64,000 nucleotides of DNA from Acidobacteriota bacterium (GTDB taxonomy: Bacteria; Acidobacteriota; Vicinamibacteria; Vicinamibacterales; UBA2999). How positions within the stretch are numbered: the first letter of the stretch is position 1; each line of letters opens with the position of its first letter. Position numbers and translations under genes: made by a program. Positions 28,871 to 38,086 of the stretch are shown one piece after another. The notes beneath the pieces were generated by a model, which was given only the letters and a program-made list of their open reading frames with translations, made no database searches and had not been told where the DNA came from. The stretch spans positions 62,001 to 126,000 of the forward strand of contig JAGNJW010000014.1 of NCBI GenBank assembly GCA_018000455.1. Reading direction: 5' to 3'.

Positions 28871-30306
28871 AGCGCTACAAACGGCTCCTCGTCCTGCTGC
28901 ACGTGGTGACCGACGCGTCGATCGGCATCGTGGCCTTCGTGCTGGCCTACCTCATTCGCTTCGAGACCGGCCTCTTCCCCATCACCAAGGGTCAGCCGCC
29001 CCTGGCGCAATACGTCGACGTGCTGCCGTTCGTGGCCGCCATCGTGCCGATTGGTTTCCACCTCCAGGGCCTCTACCGGTTACGGCGCGGCCGTTCCCGC
29101 ATCGACGACTTCTTCAACGTGCTCGTCGGCAGCATCTTCGCCGTGGTCATCGGCGTGGTCGGCACGCTCTACTTCCAGGCCTACTACGTTGCCGACCACG
29201 TCAAGAGCCGCGGCACCTACGAGATCTCACAGCTCGTCTGGGCGGTGTTCCTCGTGTGCACGATCCTGCTGGGCTATCTCGCCCGCGAGGTCGTGCGCGA
29301 GTTCATGGAACGGCGCTGGGTCTCGGGCCTCGGGCTCCGCCGGATCCTGATCGCCGGCTCCGGCGAACTCGGCCGCATGGTGGCCGACCGCATGTTCGAA
29401 CACCGCGAGCTCGGCTACGTGGTGGTCGGCTTCGTCGACGATCGCGCCGGCGGCGACCATCTCGGCTACCGCGGGGTGCCACTGCTCGGGACCCTGGCTG
29501 AGGCACCGGAAATCGCCGCCCGCGAAGAGATCGATCATCTCTACGTGGCGCTGCCGATGGAAGAGCACGTCAAGATGCTCGACCTGGTGGAAGGCGCCAG
29601 CCGCGAATGCATCGACGTCAAGGTCGTGCCCGACCTGCTGCAGTTCATCGCCCTGAGGGCCCGCCTCGAAGACCTCGACGGCCTGCCGATCATCAACGTC
29701 AACGACGTGCCCTTGCAGGGGCTGAATGCCGTCATCAAGCGGGCGCTCGACATCGTGATCTCGACGCTGGCGCTCGCCCTCATGGTCGTGCCCGGCGTGC
29801 TCATCGCGTGGCTCATCAAGAAGAGCTCACACGGTCCGATTTTCTACTCGCAGGAGCGGATGGGCCTCGACGGGCGCCCGTTCAAGGTCTACAAGTTCCG
29901 CACCATGCCGACCACCGCCGAGGACGATACCGGCCCGATCTGGGCCGACGAGGACGACTCGCGCGCGACCAAGGTGGGCCGCTGGCTCCGGCGGGCGGAT
30001 CTGGACGAGTGGCCGCAGTTCGTCAACGTGCTCAAGGGTGAGATGTCGATCGTCGGTCCGCGGCCCGAGCGCCCCTACTTCGTCGAGCAGTTCAAGCACC
30101 GCATTCCGCAGTACATGCTGCGCCACAAGGTGAAGGCCGGCATCACCGGCTGGGCACAGGTCAACGGCTGGCGCGGCAACACCTCGCTCGAGAAGCGCAT
30201 CGAGTACGACCTCTACTACATCGAGAACTGGTCGGTCTCGCTCGATCTCAAGATCATCTGGCTGACGGCCGTGCGCGGACTGTTCTCCCACCGCCCGGCA
30301 CACTGA
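28864..30306 (+). CDS. Undecaprenyl-phosphate sugar phosphotransferase (WcaJ-like)
   Basis: A 480-residue polyprenyl-phosphate hexose-1-phosphate transferase that begins a lipid-linked glycan. Four N-terminal membrane helices (~8-130) precede a CoA-binding/Rossmann-like domain ([19 protein letters not shown]), one more helix and the bacterial sugar transferase domain: [49 protein letters not shown] and [15 protein letters not shown]. The donor is probably UDP-glucose, as in WcaJ. The GTG start at 28864 overlaps the previous stop. Confidence 0.9.
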   Translation: MVKRYKRLLVLLHVVTDASIGIVAFVLAYLIRFETGLFPITKGQPPLAQYVDVLPFVAAIVPIGFHLQGLYRLRRGRSRIDDFFNVLVGSIFAVVIGVVGTLYFQAYYVADHVKSRGTYEISQLVWAVFLVCTILLGYLAREVVREFMERRWVSGLGLRRILIAGSGELGRMVADRMFEHRELGYVVVGFVDDRAGGDHLGYRGVPLLGTLAEAPEIAAREEIDHLYVALPMEEHVKMLDLVEGASRECIDVKVVPDLLQFIALRARLEDLDGLPIINVNDVPLQGLNAVIKRALDIVISTLALALMVVPGVLIAWLIKKSSHGPIFYSQERMGLDGRPFKVYKFRTMPTTAEDDTGPIWADEDDSRATKVGRWLRRADLDEWPQFVNVLKGEMSIVGPRPERPYFVEQFKHRIPQYMLRHKVKAGITGWAQVNGWRGNTSLEKRIEYDLYYIENWSVSLDLKIIWLTAVRGLFSHRPAH

Positions 30307-30328
30307 CATCCCTTCCTCACAGGTCCCC

Positions 30329-31264
<936 letters not shown>

Positions 31265-31275
31265 GAGTCGCACGC

Positions 31276-31467
31276 ATGGGCCGCCTGGGTCTGCTGCCCG
31301 TGACCACCGCACTCGCGGCCGGCGGGTGCACGGAATCGGCGACCTCGCCGAGCGCCGCCAGCAGCCTGATGATCGGCGCGCCGGCACCGGCGAGTCTGTT
31401 CGCGAGCGCGTTCATCGTCAAGGGCTCCGGGCAGGACCATCCTGCGCTGAGGCTCGGCCTCAGATGA
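31276..31467 (+). CDS. Short putative lipoprotein, possibly truncated
   Basis: A 63-residue frame with AGGAG at 31263-31267, eight bases before the ATG, and a lipobox-like end to the signal (TTALAAGGC, Cys18). The residues after Cys18 are Ser/Ala/Thr/Pro-rich as in a lipoprotein linker, but no folded domain follows before the stop, which overlaps vapC. It may be a lipoprotein gene cut short by insertion of the toxin-antitoxin module. Function unknown. Confidence 0.35.
   Translation: MGRLGLLPVTTALAAGGCTESATSPSAASSLMIGAPAPASLFASAFIVKGSGQDHPALRLGLR
31447..31463. terminator. Short stem-loop between convergent genes
   Basis: CTGAGGC (31447-31453), TCG loop, GCCTCAG (31457-31463): perfect seven-base stem at the end of the convergent lipoprotein and vapC genes, overlapping the vapC stop. 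No clear T-run, so a terminator role is tentative. Confidence 0.35.
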
Positions 31468-31855
31468 CCTTGAAGTGCGGCCTCCGCTTGAGGGAGCGGT
31501 CGAACGTGAGGGTGTGCTCGCAGCCTGCCGCCTCGTTGACGAGGCCGATGAGGGCATCCGCAAAATCCGCGGGCGTCGATCGGTACCCCTCGATCGCCTT
31601 GCGCACGTGGTCGACGTGTTCGAGCTCGAAATCGGCGGTGCGGACGATCTGCTCGAGGGCCCTGGCCACGTCGGCGCGCGTCTGGTGGTAGGCCGACTCC
31701 AACACCCACACCAGCTCGCACACCGTGATGGCGGTCAGGCGCAACCGCTCGCCGCGCCCGGCCGCAGACTCGATGGCGGCCGACGCCAGCTTCGCCTGTG
31801 CCACATCGTCCTGCATCAGGTAACGGACGAGCACGTTGGTATCGAGGCCGATCAT
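31460..31855 (-). CDS. vapC: VapC-type PIN-domain toxin
   Basis: A 131-residue PIN-domain ribonuclease toxin. The acidic catalytic residues are Asp5 (MIGLDTNVLVRYL), a Glu in ITVCELVWVLE, Asp in FADALIGLVNEAAG and Asp in LTFDRSLKR. It overlaps the AbrB-type antitoxin gene by four bases (ATGA), the standard order for vapBC. The toxin is probably neutralised by the antitoxin and released under stress; its RNA target cannot be read. Confidence 0.92.
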   Translation of the reverse strand: MIGLDTNVLVRYLMQDDVAQAKLASAAIESAAGRGERLRLTAITVCELVWVLESAYHQTRADVARALEQIVRTADFELEHVDHVRKAIEGYRSTPADFADALIGLVNEAAGCEHTLTFDRSLKRRPHFKVI

Positions 31856-32094
31856 CGGCCCGCCGCACGCCTGCGAATCGCCGCGTGCATGGCCGCCACG
31901 CTGACCGGCCGTCGCCCTTTGGCTGCCAGGAGGCCCTTCAGGGGCGTCACGCCCCGGATGGCCGGCTCCACCTTCACGGTGCCGTCGGCCTGAACCACGA
32001 AGTCGATCCGATCGCCGGGCTCGATGCGCAGCCGCTCGCGGATCGCCTTGGGGATCGTGGTCTGGCCTTTGGCGGTGATGAGCGCACTGGGCAT
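31852..32094 (-). CDS. vapB: VapB-type AbrB/SpoVT antitoxin
   Basis: An 80-residue protein with an N-terminal swapped-hairpin AbrB DNA-binding domain (ALITAKGQTTIPKAIRERLRIEPGDRIDFVV) and a C-terminal tail that would bind the toxin. GGAGG lies upstream of the ATG. It should bind the inverted repeat at 32105-32122 and repress its own operon. It overlaps vapC by four bases. Confidence 0.92.
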   Translation of the reverse strand: MPSALITAKGQTTIPKAIRERLRIEPGDRIDFVVQADGTVKVEPAIRGVTPLKGLLAAKGRRPVSVAAMHAAIRRRAAGR

Positions 32095-32104
32095 TCCTTC
32101 CCTC

Positions 32105-32122
32105 CAGTAAGATTCCTTACTG
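32105..32122 (-). promoter_or_regulatory. Palindromic operator candidate of vapBC
   Basis: CAGTAAG-ATTC-CTTACTG: two perfect seven-base arms with a four-base spacer, ten bases upstream of the vapB ATG and abutting its ribosome site. AbrB-type antitoxins bind such sites to autoregulate. The AT-rich arms stand out in GC-rich DNA. Confidence 0.6.
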
Positions 32123-32240
32123 ACAGCCTATCACGGGCGGCTCGTCGGGCGCTCCGGCTGCCAAGCCCCCAAGAACCCAGGGCAGAAGCGATTTCGTACC
32201 GGCGAGCCCGATCGGGTGCCCGGAGTGAGCGCCAAGCCGT

Positions 32241-32254
32241 TGAAGCACAAGGAC
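32241..32254 (+). repeat. Shared intergenic 14-mer, copy 2
   Basis: TGAAGCACAAGGAC, a one-base variant of the 14-mer at 23546-23559. It lies between vapB and the DUF488 gene. Significance unproven. Confidence 0.3.
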
Positions 32255-32269
32255 AGCCCAGGACCGGAG

Positions 32270-32659
32270 TCACCCGCGTATGTCGGCCCCTCGATCATGG
32301 AGCAGCGCGCGCAAGACCGACCGGTGGCAGCGCGCTTCGTCCTGGCAGTAGCAGCCGACCGAGACGTTGGTGGTCCGCGAGAGCGCGGCGAGCAGATCCA
32401 GCGCACGGCTCGCGTCGGGCGCGGCCATCTCGGCGCGGAATCTCCGGACGAACGCGCGCCACTCGGCCGGCGTGCTCGCCGCCAGCCCGAGTTGCATCGT
32501 CGCCACGGACGGCGCGAGGGTCGGGAACCAGATGTCGTAGAAGTCGCGCGTCGCGAACTCGGACTTCGGCACGCCGCGCGGTGGACGCCGCACGGTGCCG
32601 ATGCGCAGCCCCTCACCTGCGATGCGCGGTGCCCCCAGACGAACGATTCGGATGGCCAT
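32270..32659 (-). CDS. DUF488-family protein
   Basis: A 129-residue DUF488-family protein of unknown function. The family signature is visible: a Tyr/Phe-rich segment (FYDIWFP) and a Cys-Cys-His cluster near the C-terminus (GCYCQDEARCHR). DUF488 proteins are often next to nuclease or toxin genes. It sits between vapBC and the PQQ dehydrogenase gene; no operon partner is clear. Confidence 0.75.
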   Translation of the reverse strand: MAIRIVRLGAPRIAGEGLRIGTVRRPPRGVPKSEFATRDFYDIWFPTLAPSVATMQLGLAASTPAEWRAFVRRFRAEMAAPDASRALDLLAALSRTTNVSVGCYCQDEARCHRSVLRALLHDRGADIRG

Positions 32660-32693
32660 GACCAGCCCCTCGCTCTGGCGCCCCGGCGGCTCG

Positions 32694-34679
32694 CTACTTC
32701 GGGGCGTCCGGCAGCGCCAGGCCGATGAACTCCGCGGCCGCCCCCTGGCCCGCCACCGCCACCACGATGTACTGCTTTCCTTCGTGCCAGTAGGTCATCG
32801 GCGAGCCGGTCTGCGGGCCGGGAATCGGCACGGCCCCGAGTTCCTTGCCGGTCTGCTTGTCGTAGGCGCGGAACATCCCGCTGCGCTGGCCGTTTGGATG
32901 CGTCGCCATGCCGGAATCACCGGCCATGACGAGCGTCTTGGTCGTCAGCACGCCGACCCGGCCAGGCCGGCCCGTGCGCGGGATGGTGACACCCTTGAGC
33001 GCCGGATGGTTCGTGACCGCATCGTCGGTTTCGCCGTGCACGATCTGCCACAGGATCTCGCCCTTGTTGAGATCGATGGCGCTGATCGTGCCCCAGGGCG
33101 GCCGGAGGATCGGCAAGTTGTCGATGGCCAGCCGCCGGCCGCCTTCGCCGCCGGCGCCGTTCACCCAGTCCATGTTCGAGCGCTTGGCGCCCGGCACCAT
33201 CGACAGCGCCGTGGCCTCGTCTTTCGAGTAGATGTAGACGATGTTGCTCTCGGGGTCGAGTGAGCCGCCCTGCCAGTTCGGGCCGCCGGTCGACCCGGGC
33301 AGCTGCAGCGTGCCCATCTTCCCGGCGTCGGGATCGAGTTCCGACGGCGGCTCCCACATGCTGCCCATGCGCCAGCCCTTCACGAACTCCAGCGCCTTCG
33401 CCTTCAGCTCGGGGGTGAAGTCGAGCAGGTCTTCCTCGCGCACGCCCTGGCGTCCGAAGGCTGGGGGCTTGCTCGGGATCGGCTGCGTCGGCGCGTACCG
33501 CTCGCCGGCCAGATCGCCTTTCGGCACCGGTGTCTCGACGATCGGCCAGACCGGTGTGCCGTTCGTGCGATCGAAGACGTAGAGGTAGTTCTGCTTGGTG
33601 GGCACCGCCACGGCCTTGATCGCCTTGCCGTCCACCATGATGTCGGTGAGGATTGGCGCGCTCGGCATGTCCCAGTCCCAGATATCGTGGTGCGTCGTCT
33701 GGAACCACCACCGCATCTTGCCGGTCTTCACGTCGAGGGCGACGAGCGAGCTCGAGTAGAGGTTGTCGCCGGGCCGATGGCCACCGTAGTAGTCGCCGGT
33801 CGGCGCCTCGACGGGCACGTAGACCAGCCCCAGCGCCTCATCGGCCGACATCTGTGCCCACGAACCCGTGTTGCCCGTGAAGGTCCACGACTCGTTGAGC
33901 CAAGTCTCGTTGCCTTTCTCGCCGTGGCCTGGAATCGGGGTGAAGCCCCAGACCTTCTTGCCGGTGCGGGCATCGAAGCCCATGATGACGCCTTTGATGT
34001 GTTCCTTGGTGGGCGGCGCGCCACCGGGCAGGTGCGCGGAGCCCACGATGACGATGCCGTTGACCACGATCGGCGCCGCATGCAACCCGATCTCGGCCTT
34101 GTCGACGTCTTCGACCGTGTAGCCGAGGTGCTTGCGCATGTCGAGGACGCCATTGACGCCGAACGCCGGATCGAGCGCGCCGGTCTCGGCATCGATCGAC
34201 AGCATCTGGTACCCGGGCGAAACGAAGAACACGCGCTTGGTCGCCCCGGCCGCCCAGTAGGCCACGCCACGGCCCGAGAGGCCGCGGGGGAACGTCCGCG
34301 GCCGCTCGTCGAAGCGGCGTGACCAGAGCAGCTCGCCGGTCGCCGCGTCGATGCTCACGGCGGTGCGGCGCGTGCCAACCGACGCGTAGAGCGCACCGTT
34401 GGCGTAGAGCGGCGTCCCCTGCAGGGCGATCTCGGGTCGCGGGCCGAAGACCTCGGTGCGGAAGCGCCAGGCGATGCGCAGTGAGCCGAAGTTCGAGGCG
34501 TTGATCTCGTCGAGCGGGGAGTAGCGCGTCGAGGCGAGATCGCCGCCATAGGTGCGCCATTCCCCTGCTGCCGCCGGCGCTGGCGTGACCGCCCGCTGCG
34601 CGGCCGCGGCCGCCACCAGTGCCGCCACCATCAGGCCCGTCGAGAGCGACAGGCGCACGCGCGTCCGTGAACGTTCCAT
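32694..34679 (-). CDS. Secreted PQQ-dependent dehydrogenase (quinoprotein glucose dehydrogenase-like)
   Basis: A 661-residue protein. It has a signal peptide (basic N-terminus, then LMVAALVAAAAAQ), then an eight-bladed propeller of PQQ dehydrogenases: WRTYGGDLASTRYSPLDEINASN, LQGTPLYANGALYASVG and PGRVGVLTTKTLVMAGD are recognisable. There is no CxxCH haem motif and no membrane anchor, so it resembles the soluble part of membrane glucose dehydrogenase. It would oxidise a sugar or alcohol in the periplasm with PQQ. No PQQ synthesis genes lie in the window. Confidence 0.85.
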   Translation of the reverse strand: MERSRTRVRLSLSTGLMVAALVAAAAAQRAVTPAPAAAGEWRTYGGDLASTRYSPLDEINASNFGSLRIAWRFRTEVFGPRPEIALQGTPLYANGALYASVGTRRTAVSIDAATGELLWSRRFDERPRTFPRGLSGRGVAYWAAGATKRVFFVSPGYQMLSIDAETGALDPAFGVNGVLDMRKHLGYTVEDVDKAEIGLHAAPIVVNGIVIVGSAHLPGGAPPTKEHIKGVIMGFDARTGKKVWGFTPIPGHGEKGNETWLNESWTFTGNTGSWAQMSADEALGLVYVPVEAPTGDYYGGHRPGDNLYSSSLVALDVKTGKMRWWFQTTHHDIWDWDMPSAPILTDIMVDGKAIKAVAVPTKQNYLYVFDRTNGTPVWPIVETPVPKGDLAGERYAPTQPIPSKPPAFGRQGVREEDLLDFTPELKAKALEFVKGWRMGSMWEPPSELDPDAGKMGTLQLPGSTGGPNWQGGSLDPESNIVYIYSKDEATALSMVPGAKRSNMDWVNGAGGEGGRRLAIDNLPILRPPWGTISAIDLNKGEILWQIVHGETDDAVTNHPALKGVTIPRTGRPGRVGVLTTKTLVMAGDSGMATHPNGQRSGMFRAYDKQTGKELGAVPIPGPQTGSPMTYWHEGKQYIVVAVAGQGAAAEFIGLALPDAPK

Positions 34680-34736
34680 GGGTCCCCCGAAGTCGTCGTT
34701 GGCTTCGCGCCGCCGGAATACTACCAGCGAACAGCC

Positions 34737-34821
34737 CGCCTGCCCTAGCAGGCGTGGTGCTGTCGAATCCCGGCGTGGCGTGCGCCACGGGCAGCGACGG
34801 CCCCTTTCACGAAACGGGGCC
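34737..34821. other. Three closely spaced stem-loops
   Basis: Within the 153-base gap are three hairpins: CGCCTGC/GCAGGCG (34737-34754, four-base loop), CGTGGCG/CGCCACG (34774-34789, two-base spacing) and GGCCCCTTTC paired to GAAACGGGGCC with one bulge (34799-34821). The last lies 12 bases past the stop of the minus-strand phosphatidyltransferase gene and could end its transcript. Together they could be a structured RNA or tandem terminators. Confidence 0.45.
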
Positions 34822-34832
34822 GGTCCTGGACC

Positions 34833-35405
34833 TCAGCGGCCCTCGGCGCCAGGCCGGGCGGTGCGCGTGACGCGGCGCACGTAGTCCACCGATGAGGCGA
34901 GCGTGATCGCGAGCGACGCCCAGATGAAGGCGTCGACGACGGGTGAGGTCTCGCCCAGGAAGTTGAAGAAGAGGACGACCACGCCGGTCACGATGAAGAG
35001 CGCGGTCGCCGCCTTGCCGAGGGGTGACGGGCGGAAGGTCCTGGGGCCAACGGCCAGGTTCACGATGGCGACGGTGAGCACGATGGCCACATCCCGGCTG
35101 ATGACCAGGATGGTGAGCCAGAGCGGCAGGCGGTTCGGCAGGCCCAGATTGGGCAGGGTCAGCACGATGAACATCGTCACGAGCAACAGCTTGTCGGCGG
35201 CCGGGTCCAGCCAGGCGCCGAGCGCCGTCTTCTGGTTGGCGCGGCGGGCCGCCAGACCGTCGAGGGCATCGGTCAGTCCGGCCGCGGCAAACGCCACGAG
35301 TGCCCACCCGAAACGACCGTACACGACGGCCAGCACGAACACCGGGATGAGCAGCAACCGCAGCATCGTGAGCTGATTGGCGAGCGTCAGCACCGGCTCG
35401 CTCAT
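34833..35405 (-). CDS. CDP-alcohol phosphatidyltransferase (PgsA-like)
   Basis: A 190-residue multi-pass membrane enzyme. The family active site is complete: DALDGLAARRANQKTALGAW followed by LDPAADK (DG-x2-AR-x8-G-x3-D-x3-D, residues ~43-68). It is most like PgsA, which makes phosphatidylglycerophosphate, though the alcohol acceptor cannot be fixed from sequence. ATG 35405 overlaps the stop of the TPR/SLH gene by four bases (ATGA). Confidence 0.85.
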   Translation of the reverse strand: MSEPVLTLANQLTMLRLLLIPVFVLAVVYGRFGWALVAFAAAGLTDALDGLAARRANQKTALGAWLDPAADKLLLVTMFIVLTLPNLGLPNRLPLWLTILVISRDVAIVLTVAIVNLAVGPRTFRPSPLGKAATALFIVTGVVVLFFNFLGETSPVVDAFIWASLAITLASSVDYVRRVTRTARPGAEGR

Positions 35406-36742
35406 CGCCCGTCTCCGGCGATTGCGGCCAGCCGCGTGACGACCTCGACCACTTGGGCCCCGGTGACCGGGAGCAGCAGGTCGAATCGGCCGCCCTCGAG
35501 ACGCAGGACGCCGGCCGCCACGGCACGCCGGACGGCGGGAAATCCCAGATGATCGGGCGGCACGTCGGCCACCGTCACCGGCTCGGCATCCCAGGCGGCC
35601 ACCGTCGCCGCCGGGGCGATGACGGCCAGGGCTCGACTGATGGCATCGGCCAGCCCCAGCCGCCGCAGGGGCGCATCCGGCTGGAACGTGTAGTTGGGAT
35701 AGACCTCCATCGCGCCGGTGCGCGCGACGGTCCGAATCCACGCCTCGGCCCAGTGCCCCCGCACATCCGTCACGACCATCTGGTGCTCGGGGGCACGGGC
35801 GAGCGGTCCGGTGAGGCGGACGCCGATGAGGGCCGCCAACTCACCCCGCGTCGCCTGCGCGTGCTCGCCGATCGCACGATACGCGGCCGGCAGCGACGCC
35901 TCGCGCGCCATGTCCCGGACGCGGCCCATGGCGGCATCGAGCGCCGGCGAGGGCTCGACCTCAGCCGCCCGGCGATAGGCGGCCAGCGCCTCGTCCCACT
36001 GCTGGCGCTCGGCCAGCACGTCGCCGATGATCACGTGCGCGCGGACGTCGTCGGCGTCGTAGTAGAGGGCGGCGCGCGAGAGCTCGAGCGCGGTCTCGGG
36101 ACGTCCAGCGCGACGTTCCACTGCCGCCAGGTCGCGATAGAGGAACGCCGCGTCGGGCGATGCCTCGATGGCGGCGCGATAAGCGGCGCGGGCCTCATCG
36201 AGCTCTCCGGCGGCCGCGGCCCGCTGCGCCCGTCCGATGCGGTCCTGAACGACGCGCACGCGCAGCGTCGCCACCCGATCGGCCAGTCTGGGAATGGCCC
36301 GATCGGCGGCCAGCGCGCCCTCGAAACTGGCGAGGGCGTCTTCCTCCCGGCCGAGATCGAGCAGTGCCAGGCCACGGCCGACCAGCGCCGGTGCATAGGC
36401 ACGGCCGGCCGGTGAGGCCGCTGAGAAATGCGGCAGCGCGTCTTCGGCATGCCCCTGCGCCAGTGCCGCGTAGCCGGCCGCGGCGCGGGCCGGCGCGAAG
36501 TCGCGATTCCCGCTCACCATGGTGGCGAACTCGCGTGCCGCCGCCGCCGCGTCGCTCGATTGCAGCAGCCGCCAGCCGCGGGCGAGGCGATCGGCCAGCG
36601 CTTTCGGCGTGCCCTCTGGCGCGGCCGGAAACACGTACTCCGGATGCTGGGGCGCCACCGGGGCCGTGACAACCGGCGGCGGCGGCGCGCAGGCGGCGCC
36701 AACGGCCAGTGATACGACGAGCACGACCAGGCGGCTATACAT
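35402..36742 (-). CDS. TPR-repeat lipoprotein with C-terminal SLH-like domain
   Basis: A 446-residue predicted lipoprotein. The signal ends in SLAVGAAC (lipobox), a proline-rich linker follows, then several TPR motifs (for example ALPHFSAASPAGRAYAPALV, EDALASFEGALAADRAIPR and WDEALAAYRRAAEVEPS). The C-terminal third resembles an SLH module (TDVRGHWAEAWIRTVA ... FQPDAPLRRLGLADAISRAL). This implies an envelope protein bound to the cell wall or outer membrane. It lies inside hflX-pgsA on the minus strand, overlapping hflX by eight bases. Confidence 0.7.
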   Translation of the reverse strand: MYSRLVVLVVSLAVGAACAPPPPVVTAPVAPQHPEYVFPAAPEGTPKALADRLARGWRLLQSSDAAAAAREFATMVSGNRDFAPARAAAGYAALAQGHAEDALPHFSAASPAGRAYAPALVGRGLALLDLGREEDALASFEGALAADRAIPRLADRVATLRVRVVQDRIGRAQRAAAAGELDEARAAYRAAIEASPDAAFLYRDLAAVERRAGRPETALELSRAALYYDADDVRAHVIIGDVLAERQQWDEALAAYRRAAEVEPSPALDAAMGRVRDMAREASLPAAYRAIGEHAQATRGELAALIGVRLTGPLARAPEHQMVVTDVRGHWAEAWIRTVARTGAMEVYPNYTFQPDAPLRRLGLADAISRALAVIAPAATVAAWDAEPVTVADVPPDHLGFPAVRRAVAAGVLRLEGGRFDLLLPVTGAQVVEVVTRLAAIAGDGR

Positions 36743-38021
36743 GCACTGCCTCCGTCGCCGCCGATCGCAGATGCCCGGCTAGCCGGCGCGGAACGTCGGC
36801 CTCGATCCTGGTGCGGGTGCCGATTGTGACCTGTGAGACCACGCGGCCGTGGCGGAAGATCCAGCGCAGCCGATCGGCATCGGCGGGATCGTCGGGGTCG
36901 AGTTCCACGCTCACGCGTACCCGGTCGAGCGCGACGGCGGCCGCAACCGCCTCGATCAGACCGTCGCAGCCCTCGCCCGTGCGCGCCGAGATGCAGAAGC
37001 GCCCCGGGTCACCGCGTTCGAGCGCGGCCCGTTCGTCGACCGTCATCTGATCGACCTTGTTGTAGACCTCGAAGCGGGGCACAGTGACGGCCCCGACACT
37101 CTCGAGCACCCGCATCACGGCCGCGATCATACGCTCGCGCTCGGGGTGCGACGCGTCGATGACGTGGAGGATGAGGTCGGCCTCGGCCGCTTCCTCGAGC
37201 GTGGCGCGGAAGGCGGCCACCAGCGCATGCGGCAGCCGGTCGATGAAGCCGACCGTGTCCGATACCAGCAACTCGCGCTCGTCGGGCAGGCGCATCCGCC
37301 TGACGAGGGGATCGAGCGTGACGAACAAGGCATCGGAGGCGACGGCGTCCGACCTGGTCAAGCGATTGAAGAGCGTGGTCTTGCCGGCGTTCGTGTAACC
37401 GACCAGGGCCACCGTGGGCACCAGCGCCTTGTCGCGCCGCTCGCGCAGCTGGCCGCGGCGCTTGCGCACCTGCTCGATCTCGTCGGCGATCACCTTGATC
37501 CTGGTGCGGATCCGGCGCCGGTCCATCTCGAGCTTGGTCTCGCCAGGTCCGCGCGTGCCGATGCCGCCGCCCAGCCGCGAGAGCGCCGTGCTGGCCCCGA
37601 CGAGCCGCGGCAGGAGGTACTTGAGCTGGGCCAGTTCCACCTGGAGCTTACCTTCGCGCGTCCGCGCCCGCTTCGCGAAGATATCGAGGATGAGCTGGGT
37701 GCGGTCGACGACGGTACACGCCACCACGTTCTGCAGCTCGCGCAGCTGCGCCGGCGTGAGCTCGTTGTCGACGATGACCAGATCGACGCGCGCTTCGGCG
37801 CAGGCCAGGGCCAGGGCCTTGGCCTTGCCGCGACCGATGAAGGTCGCCGAATCGGGCGTCGACCGCTCCTGCAGCGCGCGCACGGCCACGACGGCGCCGG
37901 CGGCGTCGGCCAAGGCGGCGAGTTCCTCGAGTGATTGCTCGGCGTCGGCCCGGCGCATCGCGCCGGTGACGAGCCCGACGAGCGCCGCGCGCTCCCGAGC
38001 GGCGAGCGGTCGATCGGCCAT
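36735..38021 (-). CDS. hflX: GTPase HflX
   Basis: A 428-residue ribosome-associated GTPase that splits stalled ribosomes under stress. The N-terminal HflX domain has FIGRGKAKALAL and VDNELTPAQLRELQNVV, GGIGTRGPGETKLEMDRR is the linker motif, and the GTPase core has GYTNAGKTTLFN, DTVGFI and NKVDQ. ATG 38021 gives MADRPLAARERA; an earlier start at 38093 adds 24 residues. It begins 65 bases from the divergent transporter gene and overlaps the next gene at its end. Confidence 0.92.
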   Translation of the reverse strand: MADRPLAARERAALVGLVTGAMRRADAEQSLEELAALADAAGAVVAVRALQERSTPDSATFIGRGKAKALALACAEARVDLVIVDNELTPAQLRELQNVVACTVVDRTQLILDIFAKRARTREGKLQVELAQLKYLLPRLVGASTALSRLGGGIGTRGPGETKLEMDRRRIRTRIKVIADEIEQVRKRRGQLRERRDKALVPTVALVGYTNAGKTTLFNRLTRSDAVASDALFVTLDPLVRRMRLPDERELLVSDTVGFIDRLPHALVAAFRATLEEAAEADLILHVIDASHPERERMIAAVMRVLESVGAVTVPRFEVYNKVDQMTVDERAALERGDPGRFCISARTGEGCDGLIEAVAAAVALDRVRVSVELDPDDPADADRLRWIFRHGRVVSQVTIGTRTRIEADVPRRLAGHLRSAATEAVHV

Positions 38022-38038
38022 GGTTGGATCCTGCAGCG

Positions 38039-38044
38039 TATAAT
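38039..38044 (+). promoter_or_regulatory. TATAAT -10 box before the NhaD-like transporter gene
   Basis: A consensus TATAAT, 42 bases upstream of the GTG at 38087, in the divergent hflX/transporter gap. No good -35 is present at 16-18 bases. Confidence 0.4.
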
Positions 38045-38086
38045 CGCACACTTGCCCGTCCGCCGGCGGGGCCTCACGGAGACTTC

